A program made the translations under genes and the position numbers. Shown in pieces: positions 35,591 to 43,823 of a DNA stretch of 64,000 bases. Positions within the stretch are counted from its first letter, which is position 1, and every line of letters starts with the position of its first letter. A model generated the notes under the pieces. It did not search any database, was not told the origin of the DNA, and saw only the letters and a list, made by a program, of their open reading frames with translations. The stretch is taken from positions 496,001 through 560,000 of the forward strand of contig NC_018868.3 of assembly GCF_000305785.2 (NCBI RefSeq), given 5' to 3'. The stretch comes from Simiduia agarivorans SA1 = DSM 21679 (GTDB lineage: Bacteria; Pseudomonadota; Gammaproteobacteria; Pseudomonadales; Cellvibrionaceae).

Positions 35591-37018
35591 ATGCAACAGG
35601 ACCTGACTTCGGTTACTGCGGGAATATCACTGTTTCTGACCATGGGGTCCAAGCCGGAGCGCGGGTCTGCGCCTGACGACGGTTTCAGGTCGTCCTTGCG
35701 CACGGAAACCGACAGGTTGAACAGATCCGCAGCCACAGCGCCTGACCAGAAGCACGCACAACAGGAAGTACGACCCAAGCAAGATGACGTCCAACGCAAT
35801 GCCGCAGTGCAGCAGGACCGGGTGGACACCAGCGCCCGCGCCGACTCAGAGCATGAATCTGCAACAGCGGTGGATGCGCGCGAACAAGAGACCAGTCTAT
35901 CTGATGACAGGCCAGTACCGGTGTCCGATACTGCCAGCACAGAGCCGGCAGTAGCTGAGGACGTCGGTTCTGCTGAAGGCGTAGAGGCGGGCATTTTACT
36001 TGTGCCCGTCGAAACGCCGATGGCGGGTGGCACAGATACTTTACTTCCAATGCAATCCGGTCAACCCCTGAATCCGCAGGCGGGCGTGCTCGCAGCCGCC
36101 GCCGCATCCTTGGCGCAGCCTATTGGCCCGACAGCCGGTATGCAGCGCATTACACCGCTCGCAGACGGCACCCTCAGTCTGATACCGCAAACCGACAAAG
36201 TGGGCACCACGGGGTTCGCGGCGCAGCAGAACCAGACCGGCAATTTGCAGACCCAGCTGCTGGCCAGCAACATCTCAGCCGACGGTGACGCAGACGTGAA
36301 GACTTCGGTCGATGAATTGCTGGTTCAACGGGAAGTCTCGAAAACCACCGTACCAGCACCCATGCTTAAAACCGGAGATCTGTCTGGCCAACATTCGCAA
36401 ATGAACCCAACAGCGTTATTGCAGGGGCTCGTCAGCGGCGAACGGTTGCTGCAAGAGCGCTTTTCGGCGCTGGGGCAGGGGCGGGAATCGGGAGCTGCCG
36501 GCCCGCTCTTAAAAACACCGTCGGTTGAAGGGGCATCGGGTCTTCCGGGGTCGGTTGCCGTTAACACCGCGCAGGCCGGCGCTGCAACTGCAAGGTCCTC
36601 ACTGACGGTGCCTTTCCACCAGCCCAATTGGGGGCAGGGCGTTGGCGAAAAAGTCGTGTGGATGGTTTCTCAGAAACTCCGGTTTGCCGAAATTCAACTT
36701 GATCCACCTGAGCTCGGGCCGCTGCAGGTAAAGGTCAGTGTGGTTAATGATCAGGTGAGCGTCAGTTTTACCAGTCAACACGCACCTGTACGTGAAGCAC
36801 TCGACAGTCAGGCGATCCGTTTGCGCGAAATCCTGGAATCGCAGGGCCTGAATCTGGTCGATGTAGATGTGTCGGACCAACAGCAGGCAGATCAGCGGGG
36901 CCAGCGCAGCTATGCCGGTGACGTTGATGGCGAGACTGCGCAGGGCGAGCTCGCGGCAGACGATCAACACAACACCGTGAGTTATGTGTCCCCCAATCTG
37001 GTCGACCATTTTGTGTAG
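35591..37018 (+). CDS. fliK: Hook-length control protein FliK
   Basis: 475 residues from ATG 35591, with CGAGGCGA upstream; the frame is open further upstream to 35477. Residues 1-370 are low-complexity and poorly conserved, as usual for the ruler part. The C-terminal export-switch domain is clear: VWMVSQKLRFAEIQLDPPEL, then LGPLQVKVSVVNDQVSVSF and REALDSQAIRLREILESQG. It switches FlhB substrate specificity when the hook is complete. Confidence 0.92.
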   Translation: MQQDLTSVTAGISLFLTMGSKPERGSAPDDGFRSSLRTETDRLNRSAATAPDQKHAQQEVRPKQDDVQRNAAVQQDRVDTSARADSEHESATAVDAREQETSLSDDRPVPVSDTASTEPAVAEDVGSAEGVEAGILLVPVETPMAGGTDTLLPMQSGQPLNPQAGVLAAAAASLAQPIGPTAGMQRITPLADGTLSLIPQTDKVGTTGFAAQQNQTGNLQTQLLASNISADGDADVKTSVDELLVQREVSKTTVPAPMLKTGDLSGQHSQMNPTALLQGLVSGERLLQERFSALGQGRESGAAGPLLKTPSVEGASGLPGSVAVNTAQAGAATARSSLTVPFHQPNWGQGVGEKVVWMVSQKLRFAEIQLDPPELGPLQVKVSVVNDQVSVSFTSQHAPVREALDSQAIRLREILESQGLNLVDVDVSDQQQADQRGQRSYAGDVDGETAQGELAADDQHNTVSYVSPNLVDHFV

Positions 37019-37130
37019 CAGGCGGTAGGCACAGGGCGTAACGCAAATCTTACAACGGCGACACCCGTTGCCTGTTGTTGCCAAGGTGCCAAACCTTTGA
37101 CGCAAGCGACTGAATCGCCATCTATACTAG

Positions 37131-37153
37131 CCCGTAAGGCCTTGATTTACGGG
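37131..37153 (+). repeat. Inverted repeat upstream of fliL
   Basis: CCCGTAA (37131-37137) and TTACGGG (37147-37153) around a 9-nt loop, 14 nt upstream of the fliL sigma-54 promoter. There is only a weak T-rich tail, so it may be an upstream terminator for fliK or an operator. Confidence 0.45.
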
Positions 37154-37166
37154 CGTCTTTCGGCAA

Positions 37167-37182
37167 TGGCACGGCAATTGCT
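37167..37182 (+). promoter_or_regulatory. Consensus sigma-54 promoter of fliL-flhB
   Basis: TGGCACGGCAATTGCT matches TGGCACG-N4-TTGCW at every defined position, the best sigma-54 site in the window. It lies 46 nt before the fliL ATG and would drive fliLMNOPQR-flhB. Confidence 0.92.
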
Positions 37183-37227
37183 GCCCGTAAAACAGGGGAA
37201 TTGAAACCTGTTTTAGCGGAATGTGTG

Positions 37228-37737
37228 ATGGCTGAAGAAGAAACGCCTGTAGAAGAATCCTCCGGTGGTAAAAAGAAGCTGATCCTGCTTGTAGTGATTG
37301 GCCTGTTGCTGGTGGGCATCAGCGTTGGCGGCACCTTGTTTGCCCTGAAAATGATGGGCGGTGAGAGTGCGCCCAGCGCCGATGGCGAAACCGAAGAGGC
37401 AGCCCCCGAAGTCAAACTGCCCGCAGTCTATTTCCCACTCAAGCCACCCATTCTCGCGAACTTCAATGTCAAAGGCCGGCAGCGGTTTCTTCAGGCAGAT
37501 ATTACCCTCAAGTTGCGCGAACCCGATGCAGTCGCAGCGGTTGAACTCCATATGCCGATGATCCGCAACGCCTTGGTGATGATCATCAGTGGGCAGATTT
37601 ATGAAGAGTTGCAAACACCGGAAGGGCGCGAGTTACTGCGTCAACAGGCGTTGGCAGAGATCCAATCGATTCTTGAAACGGAAATTGGTAAGCCGGGCGT
37701 AGAGCAGGTGCTGTTTACCAATTTTGTTATGCAATAG
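37228..37737 (+). CDS. fliL: Flagellar basal-body-associated protein FliL
   Basis: 169 residues from ATG 37228; an upstream TTG (37201) with a purine-rich AGGGGAA is an alternative. One membrane helix about 17-40 (KLILLVVIGLLLVGISVGGTLF) and a periplasmic stomatin-like domain (PPILANFNVKGRQRFLQADITLKL). FliL surrounds and supports the stator units. fliM begins 8 nt later. Confidence 0.93.
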   Translation: MAEEETPVEESSGGKKKLILLVVIGLLLVGISVGGTLFALKMMGGESAPSADGETEEAAPEVKLPAVYFPLKPPILANFNVKGRQRFLQADITLKLREPDAVAAVELHMPMIRNALVMIISGQIYEELQTPEGRELLRQQALAEIQSILETEIGKPGVEQVLFTNFVMQ

Positions 37738-37745
37738 GGGGCAGG

Positions 37746-38744
37746 GTGCAGGACTTACTGTCACAAGACGAGATTGATGCGCTCCTTCATGGTGTAGATG
37801 ACGGTGACATCGACACCGAGTCGGATGACGATCCCGGTTCGGTCAAATCCTATGACCTGACCAGCCAGGATCGAATTGTTCGTGGGCGTATGCCCACGCT
37901 CGAAATGATCAATGAACGCTTTGCCCGTTACATGCGCATTTCCATGTTCAATTTGCTGCGCCGTACTGCCGACGTGTCAGTGGGCGGCATCCAGATTCAG
38001 AAATTTGGTGAATACGTTCATACCCTTTACGTGCCCACCAGTCTGAATATGGTGAAATTCAGGCCATTGCGCGGAACGGCTTTGCTCATCCTCGATGCCA
38101 AGCTGGTGTTCAAGCTGGTAGATAATTTTTTTGGTGGCGATGGCCGGCATGCAAAGATTGAGGGACGTGAATTCACACCCACTGAACTCCGCGTCGTTCA
38201 GATAGTCTTGCAACAGGCGTTTGTGGACCTGAGGGAAGCTTGGAAAGCGGTGATGTCGATTGACTTCGACTACATCAATTCAGAAGTTAATCCTTCCATG
38301 GCCAATATTGTCAGCCCAAGTGAGGTGGTTGTAGTGAGCACCTTTCACGTAGAGCTTGATGGCGGCGGCGGCGAGTTCCATATCACGCTTCCCTATTCAA
38401 TGATTGAGCCAATCCGTGAAGTACTCGATGCCGGCCTGCAAAGTGACTCTGACGATCAGGACGAACGTTGGGTCAAATCGCTGCGCGAGGATGTGATGAG
38501 CGCAAAGGTCCGGTTGGAATGTGATCTGGCCCGTAAGAAAATCACCCTGCGGGATATTGTAGAACTCAAAGCCGGGGACATTATTCCGATCGAAATACCG
38601 GAGCAACACGTAATCACGGCTAACGGTGTGCCCTTGTTCCGTGCCAAATTTGGCCAGTCCCGCGGAAATCTTGCCTTCAAAATCAACGAATTTATTGACC
38701 GGACACAGCCTGGGTATCTCAGTGATATCGGGTTTGATGACTAA
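37746..38744 (+). CDS. fliM: Flagellar motor switch protein FliM
   Basis: 332 residues with a GTG start; the N-terminal CheY-P docking motif LLSQDEIDALLHGV starts at residue 4, so an internal start is excluded. The middle domain has the GGEG-like FGGDGRHAKIEGREFTPTE and the C-terminal surface-presentation domain (DIIPIEIPEQHVITANGVPLFRAKFG) is FliN-like. Ribosome binding site GGGGGCAGG. Confidence 0.96.
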   Translation: MQDLLSQDEIDALLHGVDDGDIDTESDDDPGSVKSYDLTSQDRIVRGRMPTLEMINERFARYMRISMFNLLRRTADVSVGGIQIQKFGEYVHTLYVPTSLNMVKFRPLRGTALLILDAKLVFKLVDNFFGGDGRHAKIEGREFTPTELRVVQIVLQQAFVDLREAWKAVMSIDFDYINSEVNPSMANIVSPSEVVVVSTFHVELDGGGGEFHITLPYSMIEPIREVLDAGLQSDSDDQDERWVKSLREDVMSAKVRLECDLARKKITLRDIVELKAGDIIPIEIPEQHVITANGVPLFRAKFGQSRGNLAFKINEFIDRTQPGYLSDIGFDD

Positions 38745-38770
38745 TTGTGTAATGCATCAGGTGGTATGAC

Positions 38771-39205
38771 ATGAGCGACGATATTGACGACCTGCCAGAG
38801 GAAGAACCCGATCAGGAGGCGATGGCCGATGAATGGGCCGCCGCGATGGCGGAACAAGGCGTAGAAGAGGATGAAGACGAGCCAGAGGTCGCCGCGCCAA
38901 TGCCGCTCGATGAGTTCGATGAAAAGCCGTTGGCGGCAGCTGCTTCACAGGATCTGGATGTGATTCTCGACATCCCGGTCAACATTTCCATGGAGGTGGG
39001 TTCTACCAGTATCAGTATCAGGAACCTGTTGCAGCTGAACCAGGGTTCGGTGATCGAGCTGGATCGGTTAGCCGGTGAGCCCCTTGACGTACTGGTGAAC
39101 GGTACGCTCATTGCCCATGGTGAAGTAGTGGTGGTGAACGAGAAGTTTGGTATCCGGATGACCGATGTGGTGAGTCCTTCCGAGCGCATTAAGCGTCTGA
39201 AGTAA
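38771..39205 (+). CDS. fliN: Flagellar motor switch protein FliN
   Basis: 144 residues. The N-terminal 65 residues are strongly acidic (DDIDDLPEEEPDQE, EEDEDEPE). The C-terminal SPOA domain is canonical: DVILDIPVNISMEVGSTSISIRNLL, LNQGSVIELDRLAGEPLDVLVNG and GIRMTDVVSPSERIKRL. It forms the base of the C ring and docks FliH. Confidence 0.96.
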   Translation: MSDDIDDLPEEEPDQEAMADEWAAAMAEQGVEEDEDEPEVAAPMPLDEFDEKPLAAAASQDLDVILDIPVNISMEVGSTSISIRNLLQLNQGSVIELDRLAGEPLDVLVNGTLIAHGEVVVVNEKFGIRMTDVVSPSERIKRLK

Positions 39206-39215
39206 GAGGCCAGCT

Positions 39216-39608
39216 ATGCCCGAGAAAGATCCAGTTACGCCCTTGCTCACTGCCAGTCAGACTGTTCAAGGTGTCCAACCCCAGGCCGCCGATTCAACGG
39301 CTATGGCGTTGCAATTGATCCAGGTGGTGGGGGCGCTGGCGTTGATTGTCGGTTTGATTTTTGCGCTTGCGTGGCTGGCCCGTAAAAAACAGGGCTTTTT
39401 GAACCGGGGCATGATGAATGTGGTTGAGCGCTTGTCATTAGGACAGAAAGAAAACCTTGTCCTTGTGAGGGTTAATGGTGAACTATTGCTTCTCGGCGTC
39501 ACCGCCGGGTCGATTAGTCTGCTCAAAACGGTGGATGTGAACGCGCCCGAAAACATCAGCGCAGACCCCGGTTTTGCACTTCAGCTCGCGAAGGTGCTGG
39601 GAAATTGA
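39216..39608 (+). CDS. fliO: Flagellar export protein FliO
   Basis: 130 residues with one membrane helix near 31-52 ([21 protein letters not shown]) and a cytoplasmic domain with [23 protein letters not shown], the FliO pattern. It assists FliP ring assembly. Its stop overlaps the fliP start (TGATG). Confidence 0.92.
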   Translation: MPEKDPVTPLLTASQTVQGVQPQAADSTAMALQLIQVVGALALIVGLIFALAWLARKKQGFLNRGMMNVVERLSLGQKENLVLVRVNGELLLLGVTAGSISLLKTVDVNAPENISADPGFALQLAKVLGN

Positions 39609-40375
39609 TGGCTAATTTCGTCAACCGTTCAGGACCTGCCATAGCCTTTTTGTTGCTCTCCTTTGCGCCCATTTTAGGGTTTGGTCAGGAGTCCGGCACA
39701 GGTATTCCGGCATTATCCCTTACCACCAATCCGGATGGATCACAGGAATACTCGGTGACCATTCAGATACTGGCATTGATGACCGGGCTGACGTTTTTGC
39801 CCGCGATCCTTATGATGATGACCAGTTTTACCCGGATTATTATCGTATTCGCCATTCTCCGTCAGGCACTGGGCCTTCAGCAGTCCCCAAGCAACCAGAT
39901 TATGGTTGGTCTGGCGTTGTTTTTGACGTTGTTCATTATGAGTCCGGTATTCAATCAGGTGTATACCGATGCGGTTGAGCCCTATATGAATGAGCAAATG
40001 GACTCAAAAACGGCGCTCGACAGTGCCTTGGTGCCCATGCGTTCCTTCATGATTTCTCAAACGCGCGAATCCGATCTCAAGCTTTTTCTGGATATAGGAC
40101 GTTACCCGTCGCTCGACTCAGTGGACGATGTGCCCCTGGCGGTCTTAATGCCGGCATTTATTACCAGTGAATTGAAGACGGCATTTCAGATCGGGTTTAT
40201 GATTTTTATTCCATTTCTGGTCATAGATCTGGTGGTTGCCAGCGTGCTAATGGCAATGGGTATGATGATGTTGTCACCGCTCATTATTTCGTTACCCTTC
40301 AAGTTGATGCTATTTGTATTGGTGGATGGGTGGGCGATGATCATCGGCTCTCTGGCCGCGAGTTTCGGGGTGTAG
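39608..40375 (+). CDS. fliP: Flagellar export gate protein FliP
   Basis: 255 residues from ATG 39608. A cleavable signal ([16 protein letters not shown]) precedes four membrane helices. Conserved motifs: [23 protein letters not shown] and [19 protein letters not shown]. Core of the FliPQR export gate. Confidence 0.96.
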   Translation: MANFVNRSGPAIAFLLLSFAPILGFGQESGTGIPALSLTTNPDGSQEYSVTIQILALMTGLTFLPAILMMMTSFTRIIIVFAILRQALGLQQSPSNQIMVGLALFLTLFIMSPVFNQVYTDAVEPYMNEQMDSKTALDSALVPMRSFMISQTRESDLKLFLDIGRYPSLDSVDDVPLAVLMPAFITSELKTAFQIGFMIFIPFLVIDLVVASVLMAMGMMMLSPLIISLPFKLMLFVLVDGWAMIIGSLAASFGV

Positions 40376-40376
40376 C

Positions 40377-40649
40377 ATGACGCCAGAAGTGGTCATGGAC
40401 CTGTTTGCCAATGCTTTTTATCTGGCTGTATTGGTCATTGCTGTGATCGTCGGACCCAGTCTTGCCGTGGGTCTTTTGGTGAGCATGTTTCAGGCCGCGA
40501 CACAAATCAACGAGCAAACACTGAGCTTTTTGCCCCGTCTTTTGGTCACGCTGATTACCATAATGATTACTGGTGCCTGGCTGATCGAAAAGTTCAGTGG
40601 TCTGTTTTTACAGATCTTTGCGCAGATTCCCTTGCTGGTTGGCGCATGA
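40377..40649 (+). CDS. fliQ: Flagellar export gate protein FliQ
   Basis: 90 residues, two membrane helices, with LVSMFQAATQINEQTLSFLPR, the signature of FliQ. Begins 1 nt after fliP and overlaps fliR by 4 nt. Confidence 0.96.
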   Translation: MTPEVVMDLFANAFYLAVLVIAVIVGPSLAVGLLVSMFQAATQINEQTLSFLPRLLVTLITIMITGAWLIEKFSGLFLQIFAQIPLLVGA

Positions 40650-41422
40650 ATTTTCTTGAGGCCGAAGTCTTACAATGGGTGACGGAAACGTTACTTATTC
40701 TGACGCGCGTTGGCGCGTTTTTTCTTGCAGCGCCAGTATTCGGTTCGAAGCTCTTTAACGCCCGGGCGCGGCTGTTTCTCGCGCTATTGATTGCACTGCT
40801 ACTCAAGCCCCATATACAGCTTCCCTCCTTGCCGGATGCATTGAGCCTGCAATTGTGGGTGATGGTGTTACATGAGGTGGTAATTGGTGTGACCGCGGCC
40901 TTTGCCATGCAATTGGCTTTCCAGGTGGCAGTACTTGCGGGTCAATACATTGCCATGAAAATGGGGCTGGGCTTTGCATCCATGAACGACCCGAGCAATG
41001 GCGTCTCGATTACGGTGATTTCACAGTACTACCTCATGCTTATTACCTTGCTTTTTATCGCAGGCGACGGTCATCTATTGTTAATCAGGCTTCTGGCCGA
41101 GAGTTTTGTGGCCATGCCCTTGGGTAGCTCTGTCATGTCGGCTAAAAATTTCTGGTTGCTGGTGTCTGCCGGTAGCTGGCTGTTTTCGGCGGCACTGCTC
41201 ATTGCGCTGCCTGTGCTGGCATCGTTGATGATCGTCAATATAGCGTTTGGTGTTATGGCCCGATCGGCGCCGCAGATGAACATATTTGCGGTCGGCTTCC
41301 CGATTACGCTGATCATGGGTATGTTTATTGTTTACTTCGGTTTTACGACATTTCTGGGTAACTACAATCGCTTTATCCAGGAAGGCTTCAATCAATTACG
41401 AACGCTGCTTAATCTGGGGTGA
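40646..41422 (+). CDS. fliR: Flagellar export gate protein FliR
   Basis: 258 residues, about six membrane helices. TRVGAFFLAAPVFGSKLFNAR, GQYIAMKMGLGFASMNDP and APQMNIFAVGFPITLIMG are FliR signatures. Completes the FliPQR gate; flhB starts 3 nt after its stop. Confidence 0.96.
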   Translation: MNFLEAEVLQWVTETLLILTRVGAFFLAAPVFGSKLFNARARLFLALLIALLLKPHIQLPSLPDALSLQLWVMVLHEVVIGVTAAFAMQLAFQVAVLAGQYIAMKMGLGFASMNDPSNGVSITVISQYYLMLITLLFIAGDGHLLLIRLLAESFVAMPLGSSVMSAKNFWLLVSAGSWLFSAALLIALPVLASLMIVNIAFGVMARSAPQMNIFAVGFPITLIMGMFIVYFGFTTFLGNYNRFIQEGFNQLRTLLNLG

Positions 41423-41425
41423 TGT

Positions 41426-42562
41426 ATGGCCGAGGAAAATGACAGCAGTCAGGAAAAGACGGAAGAGGCAACCCCCAGGCGACTTGAAAAAGCCCGTGAG
41501 GAAGGCCAGATTCCCCGGTCGAAGGAACTGACAACCACCGTCATGTTGCTGGCCGGTTCGGTGGCGCTCTTGGCCAGCGGCCCCTTTATGGGTTCTCAGC
41601 TGGGTGGCGTGTTTGAGTCTTCTATGCGCCTCGATCGGGCCAGTGCGTTTGATCCCTCCCAAATGCTCGCGATTCTCACCAGTAGCCTGGCCGATAGTCT
41701 GCTCGCGCTACTGCCACTTTTTTTTACCCTGGCCGTTGCGGCCTTCGTCGGCCCCATATTGTTGGGCGGCTGGTTGGTGAGCAGTAAAGCAATGGAACCC
41801 AAGTTGAGCCGGATGAGTCTGCTGGCCGGTTTGAAACGGATGTTCTCGGTAAAATCACTGGTAGAACTTTTGAAGGCCGTGGCCAAAGTGGGTGTAATTT
41901 TACTGTTGGCGGTGGGATTACTGCGAATGTTGAGACCGGAGTTGCTAGGTCTGGCCAATGAATCGGTAGAGACGGCAATCAGCCACGCGGTCTGGCTGGC
42001 AATTATTTCCGCATTGATACTGTCTGCAAGTACTGCACTGATCGCCGCGGTTGATGTGCCGTTTCAGCTGTGGGAGCACGCCAGGAAGCTGCGGATGTCC
42101 ATGCAGGACATTAAAGATGAATACAAGGAGTCCGAAGGCAAGCCCGAAGTAAAAAGTAAGATCAAACAATTGCAGCGGGAAATGGCGAATCGTCGGATGA
42201 TGGCGGCGGTACCCGATGCTGATGTGGTCATCACCAACCCGACGCATTATTCCGTTGCACTGAAATACGACCCGAGCCAGATGGCCACTCCGGTGTTAGT
42301 TGCTAAGGGGGCAGATGAAATAGCCCTGAAAATCCGTGAAATTGCTAACGCGCACGGTGTGGAATTGGTCGCGTCTCCTGCGTTGGCGCGGTCTGTATTT
42401 CATACCACTGATGTAGATGAAACCATCCCCGCGGGTTTGTATATGGCGGTCGCACAGGTGCTGGCTTACGTGTTTCAATTGCGCAATTATCGCACCGGCC
42501 GGGGCAAAAAACCTTACCTACCCACAGACATCCAAATTCCCGCAGATTTACGTTACGATTAG
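41426..42562 (+). CDS. flhB: Flagellar export switch protein FlhB
   Basis: 378 residues. Four membrane helices are followed by a cytoplasmic domain with the autocleavage motif NPTH (VVITNPTHYSVALKY), Asn271-Pro272. The N-terminus (SSQEKTEEATPRRLEKAREEGQI) is canonical. After cleavage and contact with FliK it switches export from hook to filament proteins. Last gene of the fliL operon. Confidence 0.97.
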   Translation: MAEENDSSQEKTEEATPRRLEKAREEGQIPRSKELTTTVMLLAGSVALLASGPFMGSQLGGVFESSMRLDRASAFDPSQMLAILTSSLADSLLALLPLFFTLAVAAFVGPILLGGWLVSSKAMEPKLSRMSLLAGLKRMFSVKSLVELLKAVAKVGVILLLAVGLLRMLRPELLGLANESVETAISHAVWLAIISALILSASTALIAAVDVPFQLWEHARKLRMSMQDIKDEYKESEGKPEVKSKIKQLQREMANRRMMAAVPDADVVITNPTHYSVALKYDPSQMATPVLVAKGADEIALKIREIANAHGVELVASPALARSVFHTTDVDETIPAGLYMAVAQVLAYVFQLRNYRTGRGKKPYLPTDIQIPADLRYD

Positions 42563-42588
42563 CGCTTTTTGGGACGGTGATTCATCCT

Positions 42589-43677
42589 ATGCGGAAATAC
42601 ATCATTCTTTTGCTGGTACCCATTCTGTATCTCTTGTTCTGGCCCACGGCGGTGGACCCCAAATCCTGGCAGCCACCGTTGGACGAGGGTTTCAATGGCG
42701 TCTTTGCTCCAAACACCCTGTTGCAGGGCGGTGAGGCTATAGCGTTACCGGAAGGCTACTCGGGACCGGAAGCGGTGTTGGTCAGCCGGCAAGGTGATGT
42801 GATCGTCAGTACCCATGAAGGTGCGCTGCTCAGGATGCCGGTGGGGAAATCCCAATTTGAATTGCTGGTCGAGACGGGAGGGCGCCCGCTGGGCATTACT
42901 GAGACCGAGACCGGCGACATTCTGATTGCCGACGCCTATCGCGGCCTGTTGAGTTATTCCGGTAATCGCGGTTTGGAAGTTCTGGTTAACGAGGTCGATG
43001 GCGAGCCCCTGGGCTACGTTAACGATGTGGCCTATCTCGACGATGGCTGGGTGTTCTTTACAGACTCCAGTGCCAAATTCCACGCGCAAGCCAATGGTGG
43101 AACCTATCCTGCAAGCCTGCTGGATATCATGGAGCACGGAGGCCATGGTCGGTTGTTTTCCATGGATTTGCGTACCGGTGTTGTTCTCGAGGTGGCCCAT
43201 GGATTTAACTTTGCCAATGGGGTGGCCGCAAAAGCCGGCAACTCTGAAGGCTTGGTCACAGTCTTCGTCAACGAAACCGGAAACTACCGAGTGCTGGCAT
43301 TCGATCTTCTGGATGGGGTGGTGCAAGCCCAGCGCACGGTGATCGATAATCTGCCGGGTTTTCCGGACAACCTTTCTTTGGCTCCCGATGGTGATTTATG
43401 GCTTGGTTTGGTATCACCGCGCAGCGCACTGCTCGACAAGCTCGCCGATAAACCGTTTGTCCGTCAGGTTGTGCAACGTTTACCCGCGTTTTTGCGGCCG
43501 AAAGCGCAGCATTACGGTGCAGTAGTTAAAGTGTCTGGCGATGGCACTGTTGTCACCCAGATGCAGGATCCAAGCGGCGCTATCTATACCACTACAGGCG
43601 TTGCCGAAACCGAAGATCGGTTTTATATCAGCCGGCTGCACGGGGATTTTCTGGTCGCGTTGAGCAAGCGTGACTGA
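42589..43677 (+). CDS. Strictosidine synthase-like six-bladed beta-propeller protein
   Basis: 362 residues from ATG 42589 (a GTG at 42577 is in frame). A single N-terminal membrane anchor or signal (YIILLLVPILYLLFWPTA) precedes a beta-propeller with the strictosidine synthase/APMAP pattern: GRPLGI, VFFTDSSAKF, GRLFSMDLRTG, HGFNFANGV and LPGFPDNLSLAPDGDLWLGL. In bacteria these are probably periplasmic lactonase/esterase-like enzymes; the substrate is unknown. It lies between flhB and flhA but has no known flagellar role. Confidence 0.8.
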   Translation: MRKYIILLLVPILYLLFWPTAVDPKSWQPPLDEGFNGVFAPNTLLQGGEAIALPEGYSGPEAVLVSRQGDVIVSTHEGALLRMPVGKSQFELLVETGGRPLGITETETGDILIADAYRGLLSYSGNRGLEVLVNEVDGEPLGYVNDVAYLDDGWVFFTDSSAKFHAQANGGTYPASLLDIMEHGGHGRLFSMDLRTGVVLEVAHGFNFANGVAAKAGNSEGLVTVFVNETGNYRVLAFDLLDGVVQAQRTVIDNLPGFPDNLSLAPDGDLWLGLVSPRSALLDKLADKPFVRQVVQRLPAFLRPKAQHYGAVVKVSGDGTVVTQMQDPSGAIYTTTGVAETEDRFYISRLHGDFLVALSKRD

Positions 43678-43691
43678 TTATTGAACGCAAT

Positions 43692-43732
43692 AGCTGCCCC
43701 GTACATTCAAGCATAGCTGTACAGGGGCAGCT
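43692..43732 (+). terminator. Long hairpin between the propeller gene and flhA
   Basis: AGCTGCCCC-GTACA (43692-43705) pairs with TGTAC-A-GGGGCAGCT (43718-43732), 14 bp with one bulge. No T-run follows, so termination may be factor-dependent, or it may insulate or stabilise RNA. Confidence 0.55.
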
Positions 43733-43767
43733 GCACTCAGGCGCATCTACCGCCGTTTCTGATTTGT

Positions 43768-43783
43768 CGGCACGCTTTTTGCG
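43768..43783 (+). promoter_or_regulatory. Sigma-54 promoter of flhA
   Basis: CGGCACGCTTTTTGCG: GGCACG and TTGC with GG at 43769-43770 and GC at 43781-43782. Only the first base differs from consensus. It lies about 40 nt before flhA and would drive flhA-flhF-fleN-fliA. Confidence 0.85.
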
Positions 43784-43823
43784 ACTCTCGTCCTGAAACT
43801 AAAGCGAGTGTCAAAAAAGCGTT

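Noticed and set aside
37053..37070. CAACGG...CCGTTG hairpin after fliK as a terminator
   Set aside because: Six-base stem without a T-run; too weak to list.
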